From Wuchereria bancrofti (lineage: Eukaryota > Nematoda > Chromadorea > Rhabditida > Onchocercidae), in assembly GCA_005281725.1 (NCBI GenBank), contig SSBO01000012.1, positions 2,214,194-2,278,193 on the forward strand: 64,000 bases of DNA. The letters are read 5' to 3'. A program made the position numbers and the translations under genes. The notes under the pieces are model-generated. The model saw nothing but the letters and a program-made list of their open reading frames with translations. It was not told the origin of the DNA and did not search any database. This document shows, piece after piece, positions 11,304 to 24,502 of this stretch. Numbering within the stretch: the stretch's first letter is position 1; every line of letters begins with the position of its first letter.

Positions 11304-14300
11304 CTACACATCATGCATTTTCCCTTCCTTATTATCACAGTATTTATTCCAAAGAGTTTTAGCAAGTTCATAACACGGTAACTCTCCTGCATGTGTTGCA
11401 ACCATACGTAATAAGAAAACACCATCTTGTCTAAGGAAATGAAATACGAAACGTCGCAATGATTGACTGTCTACCATTTTGTAACCTTCAATGCCTGTCA
11501 GATACTTTCCAACAAAATTCAATTGCCTGTAATTGATATCTAATAAATGCTAGTTAAATAGCTGGAAGATTACTGCTAAGAATGATGATCAAGTAGATAT
11601 TATTTCAAAAACGAAAATATTTAAATTCTTCTAATAAGCTGAATGATATGGCTGGCTAAATGAAATATAACAGATTAAACATGATACCATTATAATATGA
11701 GTCTAGATCGAATAACTTAAATACTTATGTCAGTTTTTCAGTTATATTTCAAATATCTTTTAGGTTGTCTCTAAAACGGTAAACGTTTTCATGAAAAAGC
11801 TTTTTTTTTTTTGTTTCAGTTGCTGAAGATACTATGATTAAATACAAAAGTCTAAGCTATTTTGATGAAGCTTGGACAAACAAAATATGTTAATCAAAAA
11901 ACTACGGAGAAGTCCAGTAAATGGCATTTGTAATATACTACAAAGTTTGTTTAACTAATATAAAATATTTGAGAGAGAGAGTGAAAAAAGAAAACAAGCC
12001 TGCTAGGGACAATGGAAATATATATCCAATACAAAAGAGAACAAACTGTAGCACCAGCTAGCAAGAAATACCAAAACCATAGAAAGAGGAATATTTTCTC
12101 GTTGAACATGTTGATCATGAGAACGCATTGTACGGTATGTCGATGAACATTGCCAAGTACCTACAAAAAAAGTGAAAAAATTTAAAAAAATGTGAATTGA
12201 AAAGAGAAGAACTGAATAATTTCAGTGTGATACAATTGAATAAAACCAAATTAAATTGAGTTCAATTAAAATTCATTGATTTTTCGACATGCATTTAACT
12301 ACTAACATAAAACTTGCTAAATAACAAAAAGGAACAAAGCATCATCTTTTCAAATAATGACATCATCCGTTTCTAATGAAAAAGCTTTTTTTTCAGTTGT
12401 TGAAGATAACATGATTAGGTATCAAAGTTAAAAACAAAGATTATTACATGCAGCTGAGTGATTCGCACAGATATTACTTGAAGTTAAATTGATAAAATTG
12501 TTTTTAAGTTAATAAATAGGCGAATCAAATCAATGTATTGTATGATTACGTACTTACTTCTAACTTTATATGTTACATTCATTTTTTCTTTTAATGACAT
12601 TTTCATAATGTTTCAAATTCTACTCAATCTAATGTATAAAATCGAAATATTTTGCATATAATTATGCATATAAATATCCCACAAAAAGTAAATACTTACT
12701 TTCACTTCAAAATCGCACAATGTCACACGTGGAAAATGACCAGATTCTTCCCATTCTCGTCCATTCATCAAATCATTCAACACCTGTCATTGTTACTGTT
12801 ATTAATCATTATTTTTTCTTGTTATTCTCGCGACTAACAATTTTTCATTAACTTGTTGATATGATCACAGTTAACTTCACTGCAATTATTTTTCCTATTC
12901 TCTTATCATTATCGAAGTTATTCGTAATGATTCTTAGTTTGGATATTTATAATATTTACAGAGGTAGCGCTAAGACTTGATATTTTAAATATTCATTGTT
13001 TCGTATGCATAGGCAATGTTAAATTTTCAGAACTTATAATTTTGAGAGAACAATGATTTTATTTGTTCATCTTCCAATAAGCAAAAGTATTTTTTTTTAA
13101 AAAGGGGGAAATTTTTTGTAAATTTCTATGGCTTAATTATTCGTCATAGTTATGCTCATTAATAAAAAAAAAAAAAAAAAACGATGAAACGAATTTAAGT
13201 GGCGAAAACTTATAAATTAGTTTACATTTAACAGTGCGTATTTTAAAGTATTTAAACAGCTCTGAAATTTGTTGAAAAGAATGCATATTTCGAAAGCCAA
13301 CCTGTAATCCATACCATTTACTACGATTGCCCAAAAATGTATTGAGCAAGAAAATTTGTCCAACGATGTTTACCGTGTAAAGGATTTTCACCGAAATGTA
13401 CAAAAATGTTACAGCGGCACCACTGCTACGGGTACAAATAATCAAATTTAATAATTTCAATCGATTTCCACCCATCTGAAAGAAACTTGTGAAGTTCAAA
13501 AGCAGTTCTCATTCCTTCGAACAATATAAAGCTCAAAAGCATTATGCCAGCATCATTTTAAAGCTGTGTTTAACAAGTCAAATTTAAATACATACATGAA
13601 AATTTTGATAAATTTTAGCAAACTGAAATAATAACTCAAAAAGTTGATGAAATAAACGAACCACTTGATGTTTCACATGAAGTGCCTCCTCGACATTTGT
13701 AGCAATCGTTTGCAAGGCTTTATTTCTGGAATCCAAATCCAACAATCGTGAATCGCATGCCATTTGCACCAGTGATTGCACATGGATGCCTAAAAATTAA
13801 TTTAGCAATTGAAAAACGAGCAAATTGAATATGTAAAATGAAAAATGAGGAATTCAGAAGCATTCATTAGTTGGAAAATCAAAATTTGGGAAATAATTTT
13901 TTGCGTCATCTTGTTTGCTCTTCAAAAGCATAAAAATTGTCATACGGTAGGAGCGAAAAATTATTGTAGTTTTTTGAATAAGAAAATTATAATTTTGAAT
14001 AAGAAAAATATGTGCAATTTAGATATTAAGTAATGCTAATTAAAATGAAAATGTAATTTAGCACAAATGTTATCACCTAATAAGGCAATAAATATATCCA
14101 TTGTAGAATGAATAATTAGTGTGTAATGAACCTGATTGCCAATTAAGTAGCCTCCAAACGATTGTAGGTACATAGAAAAGAAGTGCTTCCAAAGCGAGTA
14201 CAAATGGTACCCATTGGTAATATCCAATTTGCCTATTTTCTCGTTCAGCATAATTATGAGGAATATAATCGTGCAAGGGTAAAAAATATGTATTTTGTAC

Positions 14301-16032
14301 CCAGCAATAATTTTCTGTATACTGCTCCATTGGTTCTGTAAACGTTGCAGGTACCCAGCACTGTATCGGGAAACCTAAATAAGTTGAGAAATTATTAACG
14401 ATTATTTATGAGATCGAGAATGAAAAAAAAAAAAGTAATCATTCTCAATAGTTATAGCATTATTCCTTTGATATTAAAATAGAAATAATCTTTAATGTAT
14501 AAATGATGCCATAACATGTACGAAATACAAATTGAAAGATAAGGAATGAATAATTTGAAAGTAATAAATCATTACTAAGTATTACTTACTATCAAACATA
14601 TCAAATGTAAATTGAGAAAGAGTAACTTACCAACATACTGCTTCGCAGACACAAGAATAGCGAACACTAAAATGTATATATAACATTCAGTGATGTAAAG
14701 TGTTTATCTATTTTTCATAACATTTGTAAGTTATAAAGCTATTTGTGATATTTATTAAGCAAAGAGCTATTTCTATTTCCGATGATATTACTAAACATTT
14801 TTTTTTCAACTGTTCAATAACCTCATTTGGATTATTTGATATTTTGTTAAAAAATATCCTAAATTTCAGCAATTCCATTTTTGAAATAATGAAATAGCGC
14901 AATTAAAAGATTATCTCATTAAAGATTATTTCATTTATCAAATTTTAGAAGAATTCAAATTTTAAATTTTATCTCATATTTATTTATATTAAAACGAATG
15001 TTAATTGTGAACAAATATAATTTCAGTACTTTACTTTTTGCTTATTTTCCACTCAGTTCTAGCAAACAATAATTTCAAGCATAACCTATATGACCTCGTC
15101 CAGTCGTACTGCAAAAAGGAGTTAGAGGGGTTGAGGAAAAAAAGACATAATTAGTTCGTTTTATTGGTTTCTTTTTTTATCTATGAAAAAAGTGACTACT
15201 TTCACTTGCAAATTTTTGAAATGCTTCCACTGATTGCTTCACACTTGCACTATTCAATTCATTTGCTATGCTGTATATAACATCAGTTGTTTTGCCTTAA
15301 CATTCCCATTATTCAGAATGAAAAGAAAAATATCAATGCATACTTCATTTTATTCTTTTTCGCTCTTTTTCACTTTGAAATATTTCTTTAAGTGCTTAAT
15401 TTCCTACCAGTCGTTTTATATTCTTGAATACATTTCAAGTTAAGTTAGGATCGAAAAGCTTTAAAAGGAAAAAGTGGAAGAAAAGAATTATGAAATGCTA
15501 ATAATTAAAGGAAAGCAAAAGTTTGAATTGCAAAAAAAAAAAAAAAAATTAGAAATAAAAGAGCAATCTTAAAAACTTTATTTCAAAGCTATGAAAAAGT
15601 AGCTTGAAAATGTTGAAGATCATTAATTAATAATTAGAAGAGATGATTATATAATTCAAGTAAATATCGTTAAACTTAATGCACACTACTACTGTTACAT
15701 TTTAACTTAAGCTAGAATCGAAAGGCTTTAAAAGGAAAAAATAGAAGAAATGAATTATGAGATGCTAATAAAAAAGTTAATGAATATTCTAGGCATATAT
15801 TTTAACCTGCTACTATATTGACTACAATCGGATATCTATCATACACATATATATTTAATGCATATATATATATATACATATTGCTTTTATGTTAATACAA
15901 AATAACTAATATGAATAATAAATTACCAGTAATGATTGAAGTGGTATAGTAGTAGTTGAGTTTATCGATAATATCATCGTCCACATGAAATTGTATTGAC
16001 TTAACAGCACTAGCAAAATAATACAATAGCAT
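11304..16032 (-). CDS. Innexin (gap-junction/hemichannel protein)
   Basis: Eight exons join in phase: 16032-15927, 14666-14631, 14374-14132, 13789-13596, 13475-13302, 12783-12700, 12160-12000 and 11526-11304. They give 406 residues, normal innexin length. The N-terminus has the innexin pattern ending [14 protein letters not shown] before TM1. The first extracellular loop has its two cysteines (C53, C71; [20 protein letters not shown]). The family signature YYQWVP is at 99-104 opening TM2. The motifs [54 protein letters not shown] and [19 protein letters not shown] follow in family order. Innexins are four-pass plasma-membrane proteins forming invertebrate gap junctions. Exon 2 is only 36 bases. 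The intron after exon 7 (11999-11527) appears to use a GC donor. Which inx paralogue it is cannot be assigned. Confidence 0.93.
11790..11850. repeat. Intronic repeat copy A (innexin gene)
   Basis: About 60 bases (ATGAAAAAGC, T-tract, TTTCAGTTGCTGAAGAT...) are repeated with changes at 12376-12427 in the neighbouring innexin intron. Both copies keep a pyrimidine tract plus CAG on the plus strand, opposite to the gene. Confidence 0.55.
12376..12427. repeat. Intronic repeat copy B (innexin gene)
   Basis: Partner of the segment at 11790-11850: AATGAAAAAGC, T-tract, TTTCAGTTGTTGAAGAT, then ATGATTA and CAAAG. Confidence 0.55.
15440..15505. repeat. Duplicated segment in innexin intron 1, copy 1
   Basis: About 66 bases containing GATCGAAAAGCTTTAAAAGG and ATTATGAAATGCTAATAA recur at 15706-15774 with roughly one change per ten bases. 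Nothing coding is seen in either copy. Confidence 0.6.
15706..15774. repeat. Duplicated segment in innexin intron 1, copy 2
   Basis: Second copy of 15440-15505 (AATCGAAAGGCTTTAAAAGG ... ATTATGAGATGCTAATAA). Confidence 0.6.
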
Positions 16033-16306
16033 CGCCTCTTTACAAGCCACCAATCCACAACTGTCCGCTATTCTTTATCTTTCGTTCTTATCACACCATT
16101 TTTTGCTCAAATGATCCAAAATTTTTTTAATTCTGAAGAGAATGAAACATATTACAAAAATAAGGAAATTGGAAGAAATAAATCTCTGATCGATTAATCA
16201 ATCTTCTTCAATTCTTAGTAGACATAGAAATATTCTATAATTAAAAGTTAAATTTCAGTTAGATTCATCGTTTTAAAATAATCAACGATTGATACGCTAA
16301 TTTTGC

Positions 16307-16461
16307 ATGAATTTATAAGATTCTGATGAGTTTGAATATAGTATAAGAATAATTATAACCTATTTTTGTATCACTGATCGTTTTGGAACAATGATTCCAG
16401 TATGGATTTGCAAGATTCTGATGAATTCGAGTATATGATGAAAATAGTCATAACCTATTTT
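16307..16461. repeat. Two diverged tandem copies of a ~60-bp segment
   Basis: Copies at about 16307-16367 and 16402-16461 share AAGATTCTGATGA and ATAACCTATTTT with intervening mismatches. They lie upstream of the innexin gene. Confidence 0.55.
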
Positions 16462-19265
16462 CAAGATAATGCTTCTTCGGATTGTTGTATTGCTATTTAC
16501 CCACAGAGGTGCAATATGACGGTGTTGTGAAATTCGTGTTACTAAAATGGTTCACAATAAAGTAAAAGACTCCAGTAAAGAATACGCTCTTTTCGATTAA
16601 ATTACATTTTAAAATATCATTTAACAGCTAACCCATTTTACACATTATAACATTTTAGATATTAGAATTCTGGGAAGTGACTGCAAATATCACAAATTGC
16701 CTTCTTCCTTTTCGCCTTTATCTTAATTTAATGCTAAAGAACCAGCCGTTCTTGTTCTAATGTTTAGTATTACTTACTGAGACATTTAAAACCAATTTGA
16801 TTCATCAATGCCTGGTGATAAAATTGAATGCTTTCTTTAACACATGGTGAATCATTAAATCTGCTGCAAATTCGAGGAAAAAAAAAGCATAGAGCTAGCT
16901 GCACATGAATTTCAGTTATATTATCGATTTTTCAAAGAGAAAGAGGCTTGTCATATTAATGGACTACTGGGAACCATTTGAAAATTTTGAGTAAGATTTT
17001 AATGGGAGAGAGAAGAAAAAGTGATGTCAGAATATTTGCAATATATTTGGGAATAATTGAATTGATGATGAATCTCATTTGATTGAAAGTAATGATGAAG
17101 AGGATTTAAGGAGTGAAATGATGTTAAGAGTAAAAGATGAGAGGATAAAACATATCAGTGATTTGATATCCCAGTGCAAAATGTGTATATCGATTATATA
17201 AGCAATTACAGGGTAACCTGATTTATGTATGCAACAGCATTAAGCATGCTTAACCGTTTCGCTCACCTGTTTTTTTTTTTTGCAATGTAACAAATATTTT
17301 ATTTCCGAAATATATCCACGGTGCAATTTATCTTGAATGCTACAGATGTGTTTTCATTTCATCATTTATCAGTTTTTAAATACTGATAACAAAATTATTA
17401 AAATACAAAAATATGGAGGATATCAAGGAAAATAGAGAAAAAAAATTATGAATATATGAAACGATCTGATTACTGATATGAGTTTATACAATTTTGAAAA
17501 AAGACTTTTTTGAATTAAAAAGAAAAATAAGTGGAGCTTAAAAGTATAATGGTAAGATATACTGTCTCCTATCAATCATTGCTTTTCTTCCATTTTTTAA
17601 CCATTAATTAGACAGGTAACATTTCCAAAACATCACCGTTATTTGTAACAGCCAGTTGTTATAACTTTCGATGCAACACTATCAGTCCAATATTTCACAG
17701 CTAATAAATAATACATAATTTATAAACTCTTACAACTGTTAACCGTTACAGCTAACTGAAATCCTTTTCTTTTTTTTCGAACTCATTTATATTTATGCTT
17801 ATCTTTATAATTTTATTTTGTTCAGTGTTCATTTTATCCATATTTGATTTGTTACATTTGAAGTCAGTTAGGCTATCTCTAAATTAACAATTCATAATTA
17901 CTATTATTGAAAATAGAAGTAACAAAATAGTTTGCAATGTTTGGGCTTAAACTAAATAATTGTCTTCTTGCAGTATTCTTAGATTTTTTAAGGAACATTT
18001 GATGCCAAACTGATCCTTTTTTAATCATTGTTCAGTGTCTATTTCATTTTATAGAGATTCTTCAATGCATTCCTGCTATACTGATTTAAATTATCTCATT
18101 AATTCTTTTTGATCACTGCAAGATAGTGATACATTTAAAGTTCTGAAAATTAAAATGAAAAAATGAATATATATTATATAAGGAATGATTCCACCCTGTA
18201 TGTTGTTGGCATTTCAAGGCAGACTATTTAGCCAAAGTACTACTTAACCAGGCCCCATATTCATTCCAACGATTTTCATATCATGTATTGAAGTAAGCAT
18301 TGGTTTATTAAAACCAATATTTTCGCACTTTGCATTGAAGCATTTTCTTTTTCTTTTCTTTCCAACTTCGAAACTTTCGAATGGCTAAAATAGAAAAATG
18401 AGTTTGAGAAGAGGTCGCCAAAGTGAGACTATTTGATTGTTTTTACTTAAGTTGAAAATAAATTTAGTAGAAAACGAAGCATGATTTCAAAATGATAGAA
18501 AAACATTAATAAGGAAACCTGAAATGGATGAAGATATGATAGGGAAAATGCAGTACCATGAAGTAAATCTAAATGAATTAAAGGAATAGTTGGACGAATA
18601 AGAGATATGCACTTTTGAAAACAAAAGTAAAAAAAAAAACCAATGTTTGTCCTGTAGAAACAGTAAAAAGTTGGGTAAACGAGAGAAATTAAAAAAGGAA
18701 CTAATTAGCTAGCCTTGGTGCAAGAACGAATGATGATAAGGATGAGCCTACGAAGGACTACGTTAGAAGGACGAAGTAGAAGAACGAACAACATACAAAT
18801 AACTGGCCTAGTGATTTTGAAAATGGGCTGAAGGCCTCTATTCACACAAGATCGATCTGACGTATTGGATGCTGTTGTTGCTGCTTTGGCTTCAATCTAT
18901 AGCATACCATCGAGTTACGTCTATTCTTCATATCTCCTTCTCCGTCTCCTCTTCCTCCTCCTTTTCCGCAAACTTTCCTTTCCATTCTGTTATAGCTTTA
19001 CCGCATTTCAATCCACAACTCTCTCACCTACCCCATTTCTGCTTCAATCTTCAAGAAAGCATTGTTTAGACTAGTAGCCAATAGCATCCATTTCATTCTC
19101 ACCATCTAATGGTCCCTATCAGCTGCTTCATTAGTTCCGCTGGATATTTGAGGTGTGTTCCATTTAGTAAGATTCTTCTGGCGAACTCCGACTAACATCT
19201 GCCCTTTTTCAAACTATTCTACATCCCACATTCGCTTGTCCCTAGATGACTGACTGATTGACTAA

Positions 19266-19350
19266 TATACACACACACACACACGCTTACACACACATTA
19301 TATATATATAGTTTTATATATAAAGTTATATATATTTGTGTATGTATAGA
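19266..19350. repeat. (AC)n followed by (TA)n microsatellite
   Basis: ACACAC run, then TATATA runs and TGTGTATGTA, forming a compound dinucleotide repeat. Confidence 0.85.
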
Positions 19351-22300
19351 AATAGATATAAAACAAACACTGAATCAGTCACCTGACATGCTATATTAGG
19401 AATATAAATAATTCCTCTTAGCGCATTTCATTTATTATTTATTTATTCATTTAGGCAGTCACAAGTGAATATGCCTTAAAGCATCAAATGGATTCTCGTT
19501 AAGAGCACTTTAACAAATGCTGATGCAGTCGCGATACCGCTTCCGCCTCTAACACTCTCTCTCCCGTATTTTGGTGCAACGGCGATAGCGGTAGAAGCGG
19601 AAGAGCCTCATACTTACGACAACCTCACAATGAATTGCAAACTGGTGAACTGGTATTCTTTGCACTAATAGCCAAGGAATAAATAATAAATGGCTTATTT
19701 CGAGCATCATACTACAAAGTATTGTCGATTTGCTTCATCACGCTATGATTTGATGATTCTTCAATTTTGCTCCTTTGATTAGCTAAAAAAATTTTTAAAA
19801 AAAAAACATTGAGAGATGTGTTTGAAGAAATTTTGCATATAAAATTGTCCTTGATTGTGATGGCATGGCAAGTAATGTGGCATTCATACTTGTTAGTGAA
19901 TAGGTTAAATTTAATAATGATTTGTTTCATTTAGTGATATTATCAACAAACTAACCAATACCTTCGGTATTATACTGAATCAATTAATAAGACTGTCATG
20001 TTTGTAAATTAAAGTACCATAACTAATAAAGGAGATTTCAACATGCTACAGTAATTTCCTGTGAAATTTCTTGTGAAATGTTATTAATTTATTAAATTTG
20101 ATCAAAAAAATCAAAAAGAAAATTGCTACAAGAGAATAGGAATGAACTACTGAAAACTTTATTTATATATTAAGTATTCATATTAATGAAACTTAACGTA
20201 TTACGAATTGCATTGATAGTACAAATTGCTTCATTTAACACTTCAGTTTATTATATCATAAAAAGACGTTAAATTTGAAGTGAAAAAAATACACAATCAT
20301 GATGATTCCCAATGTTTCCTAAGAAAGTTTGTCACAACGACGGTTTTTTTCTTTTCAGACCATAACTTGCTTTTAAGAATTCGTGGAAGGTTTTTGTAAC
20401 TTGTTTACTATCTTCAAGTTCAACTACATATTCATGTAGCTATAATTGCTACAGTGCCATATACTATTTATGTGAATGTTAATAAAGGAATGAGTTGAAA
20501 TCGGTAATATTATATGGAGACGATTTTGTTGTACTATTTTTTTTTTTTGTTGATTCGTTTAATGTTTAATGTTACAAATCAGTGAACGAAAAATGTCGTA
20601 TCCATTTCTGTCGATTAAATTTAGGTTAATATTATTAACTTAAATTTAATATCAACTTAAATTTATTAACTTAATGCAGATTTTATTAACTGAGTTGATA
20701 TTTGCTACAGTGAAATAAATATCACATTTTGTTAGCAAAGGTTCAAATCTCTTGAAATAAGTCAATTTCTTCCGCCGTATGGTTAACATTGCGCCAGATG
20801 AAAACAATATGTTAATTACCAATTACCTTTTAAATTCGAGTTTTATGCCATATTTCATTTCAACTCACGTTTTTTTATTTTTTAAGTCCATAGCTTTGTT
20901 ATATATTTGATGAGTAGAGGCAAATTTTTCCTCGGGTAAAACGTTTTAAGAAAAATTTGTAACTTTAGCATTTCTAATACAAATCGTCACGATTAATTAA
21001 ATAGCCATTCTATTTTTCTTTTTAAAATGTAATCCAATCCGAATGTGATATCTTTCATTTTGATATGACAAGTCGAAATGACCAAAAATTAATTTATTCA
21101 AAGAGAAATGAGTTGTAGGAACTAAAGAGGAATAGCTTCTATAAGATAAATAAAATATTAAAGTACACAAATACACAAGAAAAGCGTAAACCAAATATTG
21201 AAATAGTGAAAAAGCACAACAAAATTGTTCTAAATAACTCAAATTTGTAATTTAATTTATCATTTCAGTAAAAAACTGATATTTTAACATTTGATGCTTT
21301 TCTATAGTTTAATTTTAGTTAATAGAAATCGATAAGTAGATGAAGACAATCACATCTGGAAAATAAACTTTATTTTAATCTCTATGATCACTTTGCGCAA
21401 TCTTTATCAAGCTGGCTGTTGAACGGTGTTCAAACGATCGGTGGGGATCCATTAACTCACCATTACAACGGCATCAATACCGAGAAACCAATCGTGAATT
21501 GTTCTGTTGAAGTTGCACTTCTAACGTAAATAAAAAATAAAACTGTGCTGTTGATGAGTCATACAGTTGTCCTCTCACTTATTTTCTCTTCCGCTTGCTT
21601 ATTTTGTTTAGTTTTTTTTTTCTTTCAATCTAAAAAAAAAAATCCTTAATATCCATAATTCCAACTCATAAGTATATGTTGTAGTGAACAGTCAATATGT
21701 TACAAAAAACGTTCAATAATTATTTTTTTTTTTGCCTCCTTAATAAGTTAAACAGGAATTTTAATTTTGTAAGTTAATGCTTGTGATATTTTGCTCACTC
21801 GAATGAATCTATTTTCACCTAGTAATACAATTTGACTTGTGAATTTTTCAATTCATCTATGAAGAAATCAACTGACTATTTAATTTCAGAATGAAACTAT
21901 TTAATTTCAGAATGATAGACAGTAAGTGAAATTTTAAGAATTGTTGCAGTGGAAAAAAAAGGATAAATGAAATGAAAATTAATGAAATAAAAATTGTGCC
22001 GTACAAATGAATCATGGGCCAATCAATATGGGAACATTTTATATTAAGCGGATTAAGTAACCATCACGAATGATGTTTTTTCCTTTTTTTTTTTTGTATT
22101 TTTGTTCTTTTTTTTGCTATTATATAGAATATTCTTCCTTTATGTAGGAAATTAAAACATTATTAAAAAGAAAACATGAAAACTCGTCATTTCCTTTTTG
22201 GCCATGATTATCTGTCCAAGTGAGTCATTATTGTCTAGCCAAGCTAAGTCCTACCGTTTATTCTCATGACATTTTTTTCTTGCGCTTTTTTTTTTATTTT

Positions 22301-22483
22301 TATTTGTATGATTGATTAATGTCAAAATTTTGAATTGCTTTTCAAAATAATCAAAAGCAACAATAACAAATAACAAAGAAATCTATGATATAGCATGACA
22401 TTTTCTGGCTGTATAACGATGCATGGATTCTAGGCAAGTTTTTAAAAATGCAAAGGTTTAGTTGATTGTAGCAGGACACATAC

Positions 22484-22541
22484 ACACATACACACATACA
22501 CACATACATACATACATATAACACACATACAAACAAACACA
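22484..22541. repeat. (ACACAT)n microsatellite
   Basis: Repeated ACACAT/ACATAC units; it creates a low-complexity cysteine-rich open frame on the minus strand that is not a gene. Confidence 0.85.
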
Positions 22542-23304
22542 AATGCAATTAGAGCAATGTACTAAAACATATGAACAAATGTGACATTTGGATATTTCGT
22601 CATAGCTTTAGTTTTCCTATATAGCAAGCAGATATTCCAAAAAGAGATTGAAGCTGTTGAAGAACGAATATTAATGTGAAGTTATTAAAATGAAAAAGAC
22701 AAAAAGGAATATCGAATATCTGCCGGGAATTTTGAATGGAGTTACAGAAGAATTTCAATTTGATTTTTAGTTCTGAGAGTTTTAATTTTAGAAAAAGTTT
22801 AAAGCTTTGTGAAACGGACAAATTTTCGTGGGATGAATATGGTTTTTTTAATGTTTCTTTTTTCGTCATTCTTGCATAACTTGAGTGGTTATAAAAAATG
22901 AATGAGCAATAGGTGACATTATTATTTTAATTTATCATACAGTGCCTTGGCTTGAAAGCAAAAAAAGTTGATGGAATGGGTGGACCATTTGATAGATGAT
23001 AAGGAAGAACTTTATGCCAAGATTAATTATGGATGAATGATACCCAAAAGGGAAGGAAGCCGATATGTTGAGCATTGTACCTAGCCAAGGTGTTGTCCCG
23101 TAACCGTAGCAGCACCTTAGCCGAAGTACAAAGCTTCACAAAGGGCCTAGCTATGGGTCATAATCAATCTCGACAACTACCACAACTAAGCAGGTGAACA
23201 TTCTTCTTGGGAAGCGTTCCACCAGAAAATGAATCATCATTCAGTTGTAAACCCACTCTTTTATAGATGCGATCTGTGACCCGGCGGGAGAGCGGACAGC
23301 AAAC

Positions 23305-23333
23305 GGGGGGAGGGGGGGGGAGGGAGAGAGGGG
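23305..23333 (+). other. Guanine-rich tract with G-quadruplex potential
   Basis: Three G-runs of 6, 9 and 3, followed by GAGAGAGGGGG, supply at least four runs of three or more G separated by single A or AGAGA. It lies in the 23.05-23.75 kb GC island. A TATAAAAG motif on the minus strand lies about 40-50 bases to its left (about 23263-23270). Confidence 0.55.
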
Positions 23334-24467
23334 GTCTCTCCGTTTATTATTCTCTGTACGTCTGTGCGTCTATTTCTGCATTTCTATAAGTGTACATGAG
23401 CGTTACCCACGGGAGGACACCCGATGTTACCCGTAATGTGAACAATATCCAGGTTTAACGCATGCATGTATGTACATGTATATATATGTATATGTGATAC
23501 ATCCATCCATCCTAAATGACAAATATTTCGTCATCTGTACGGAAAGGAAGGCCTTAGCAATGCCTGTGCAATGAATGCCTGTTTTAAAAGAAAAATTCGT
23601 CTTCTTCCCCTCAATGAGTCATCTTTCCCTCTCCATTCTGTTTAAACGTGACTGTGAAGCATCATCATCAACATCTGCAATCCTCCCTCTTGCCGTTCGT
23701 GTCACTCTCCTCGATTATTGCATGCATGCAGTGAGGTGACGTAGTTTTTGTGTTTTACGAATCCTACCTGGTACTTACACTTTCTTTGTACCAAAGAGTG
23801 AACGTTAACAGAAGAACATCAATGAAATAATATGAGGGAGAAAATATATGCACTATTGGTTATGCAGTGCAAAAGTTAGTTTTGATTATCATCGTACGGA
23901 TTTATGATGACAGCTAAAATTGATGTCGTATTGATTGGATTCAATTCATTTTTGATAAAACTTAATTAAAAACTTTCATCTAGTTAATTATTTTTAAGGC
24001 TTGACATTTAAGCGCATTAACGTTCAAAAGCTCTGCCAATTCAAATAAAGGTCGAGAGTGAGAAAAATTGTTTTTATATCGCTAAACGTCGAAATATACA
24101 TGATGAAATTTAAAAAAAGAAATTCAAATTTTTGAATTAAATTCTCAACAAATCTCTCCTTCCATTTTAAGCAAACCAAAAATTCTTCACTAATTATTAG
24201 CTTCAAATTCATGACTTAAATGGCTTCAAATTTGAGCGACTGTCACTGATGCGCCACACTTCGATCACTCTAGATTGATAATTGTTCTTGCATGAGCTCA
24301 AAAATTAAATAAAGTCGTATTCCTTCGTATCTGATCAAATATTTGTATCGATTATAGAGTTAGTAATTGAATTAATTGGAAATAACAGAAGATAGATTGG
24401 CGTTCACTTTAACTACTTGCTCTGAACTTCCTACTAGTTTGGTCATAAAACGATCGTACGTGCTTAG

Positions 24468-24502
24468 TTTAATTTAATTTAATTTAATTTAATTTAATTT
24501 AA
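24468..24502. repeat. (TTTAA)n pentanucleotide microsatellite
   Basis: About seven uninterrupted TTTAA units. Confidence 0.9.

Noticed and set aside
13137..13499. Treating the whole 120-codon frame as an exon
   Set aside because: Only 13475-13302 matches innexin; the frame runs on through a splice donor into intron and a T-tract.
18865..19074. Two overlapping Ser/Leu-rich plus-strand frames
   Set aside because: Low-complexity CT-rich DNA; no splice partners or motifs.
19531..19604. Inverted CGCTTCCGC / GCGGAAG motifs suggesting a hairpin
   Set aside because: Arms are short and offset; pairing is weak and may be chance in a small GC island.
22351..22548. Cysteine/valine-rich minus-strand frame resembling a small secreted peptide
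   Set aside because: It is translation of the ACACAT microsatellite.
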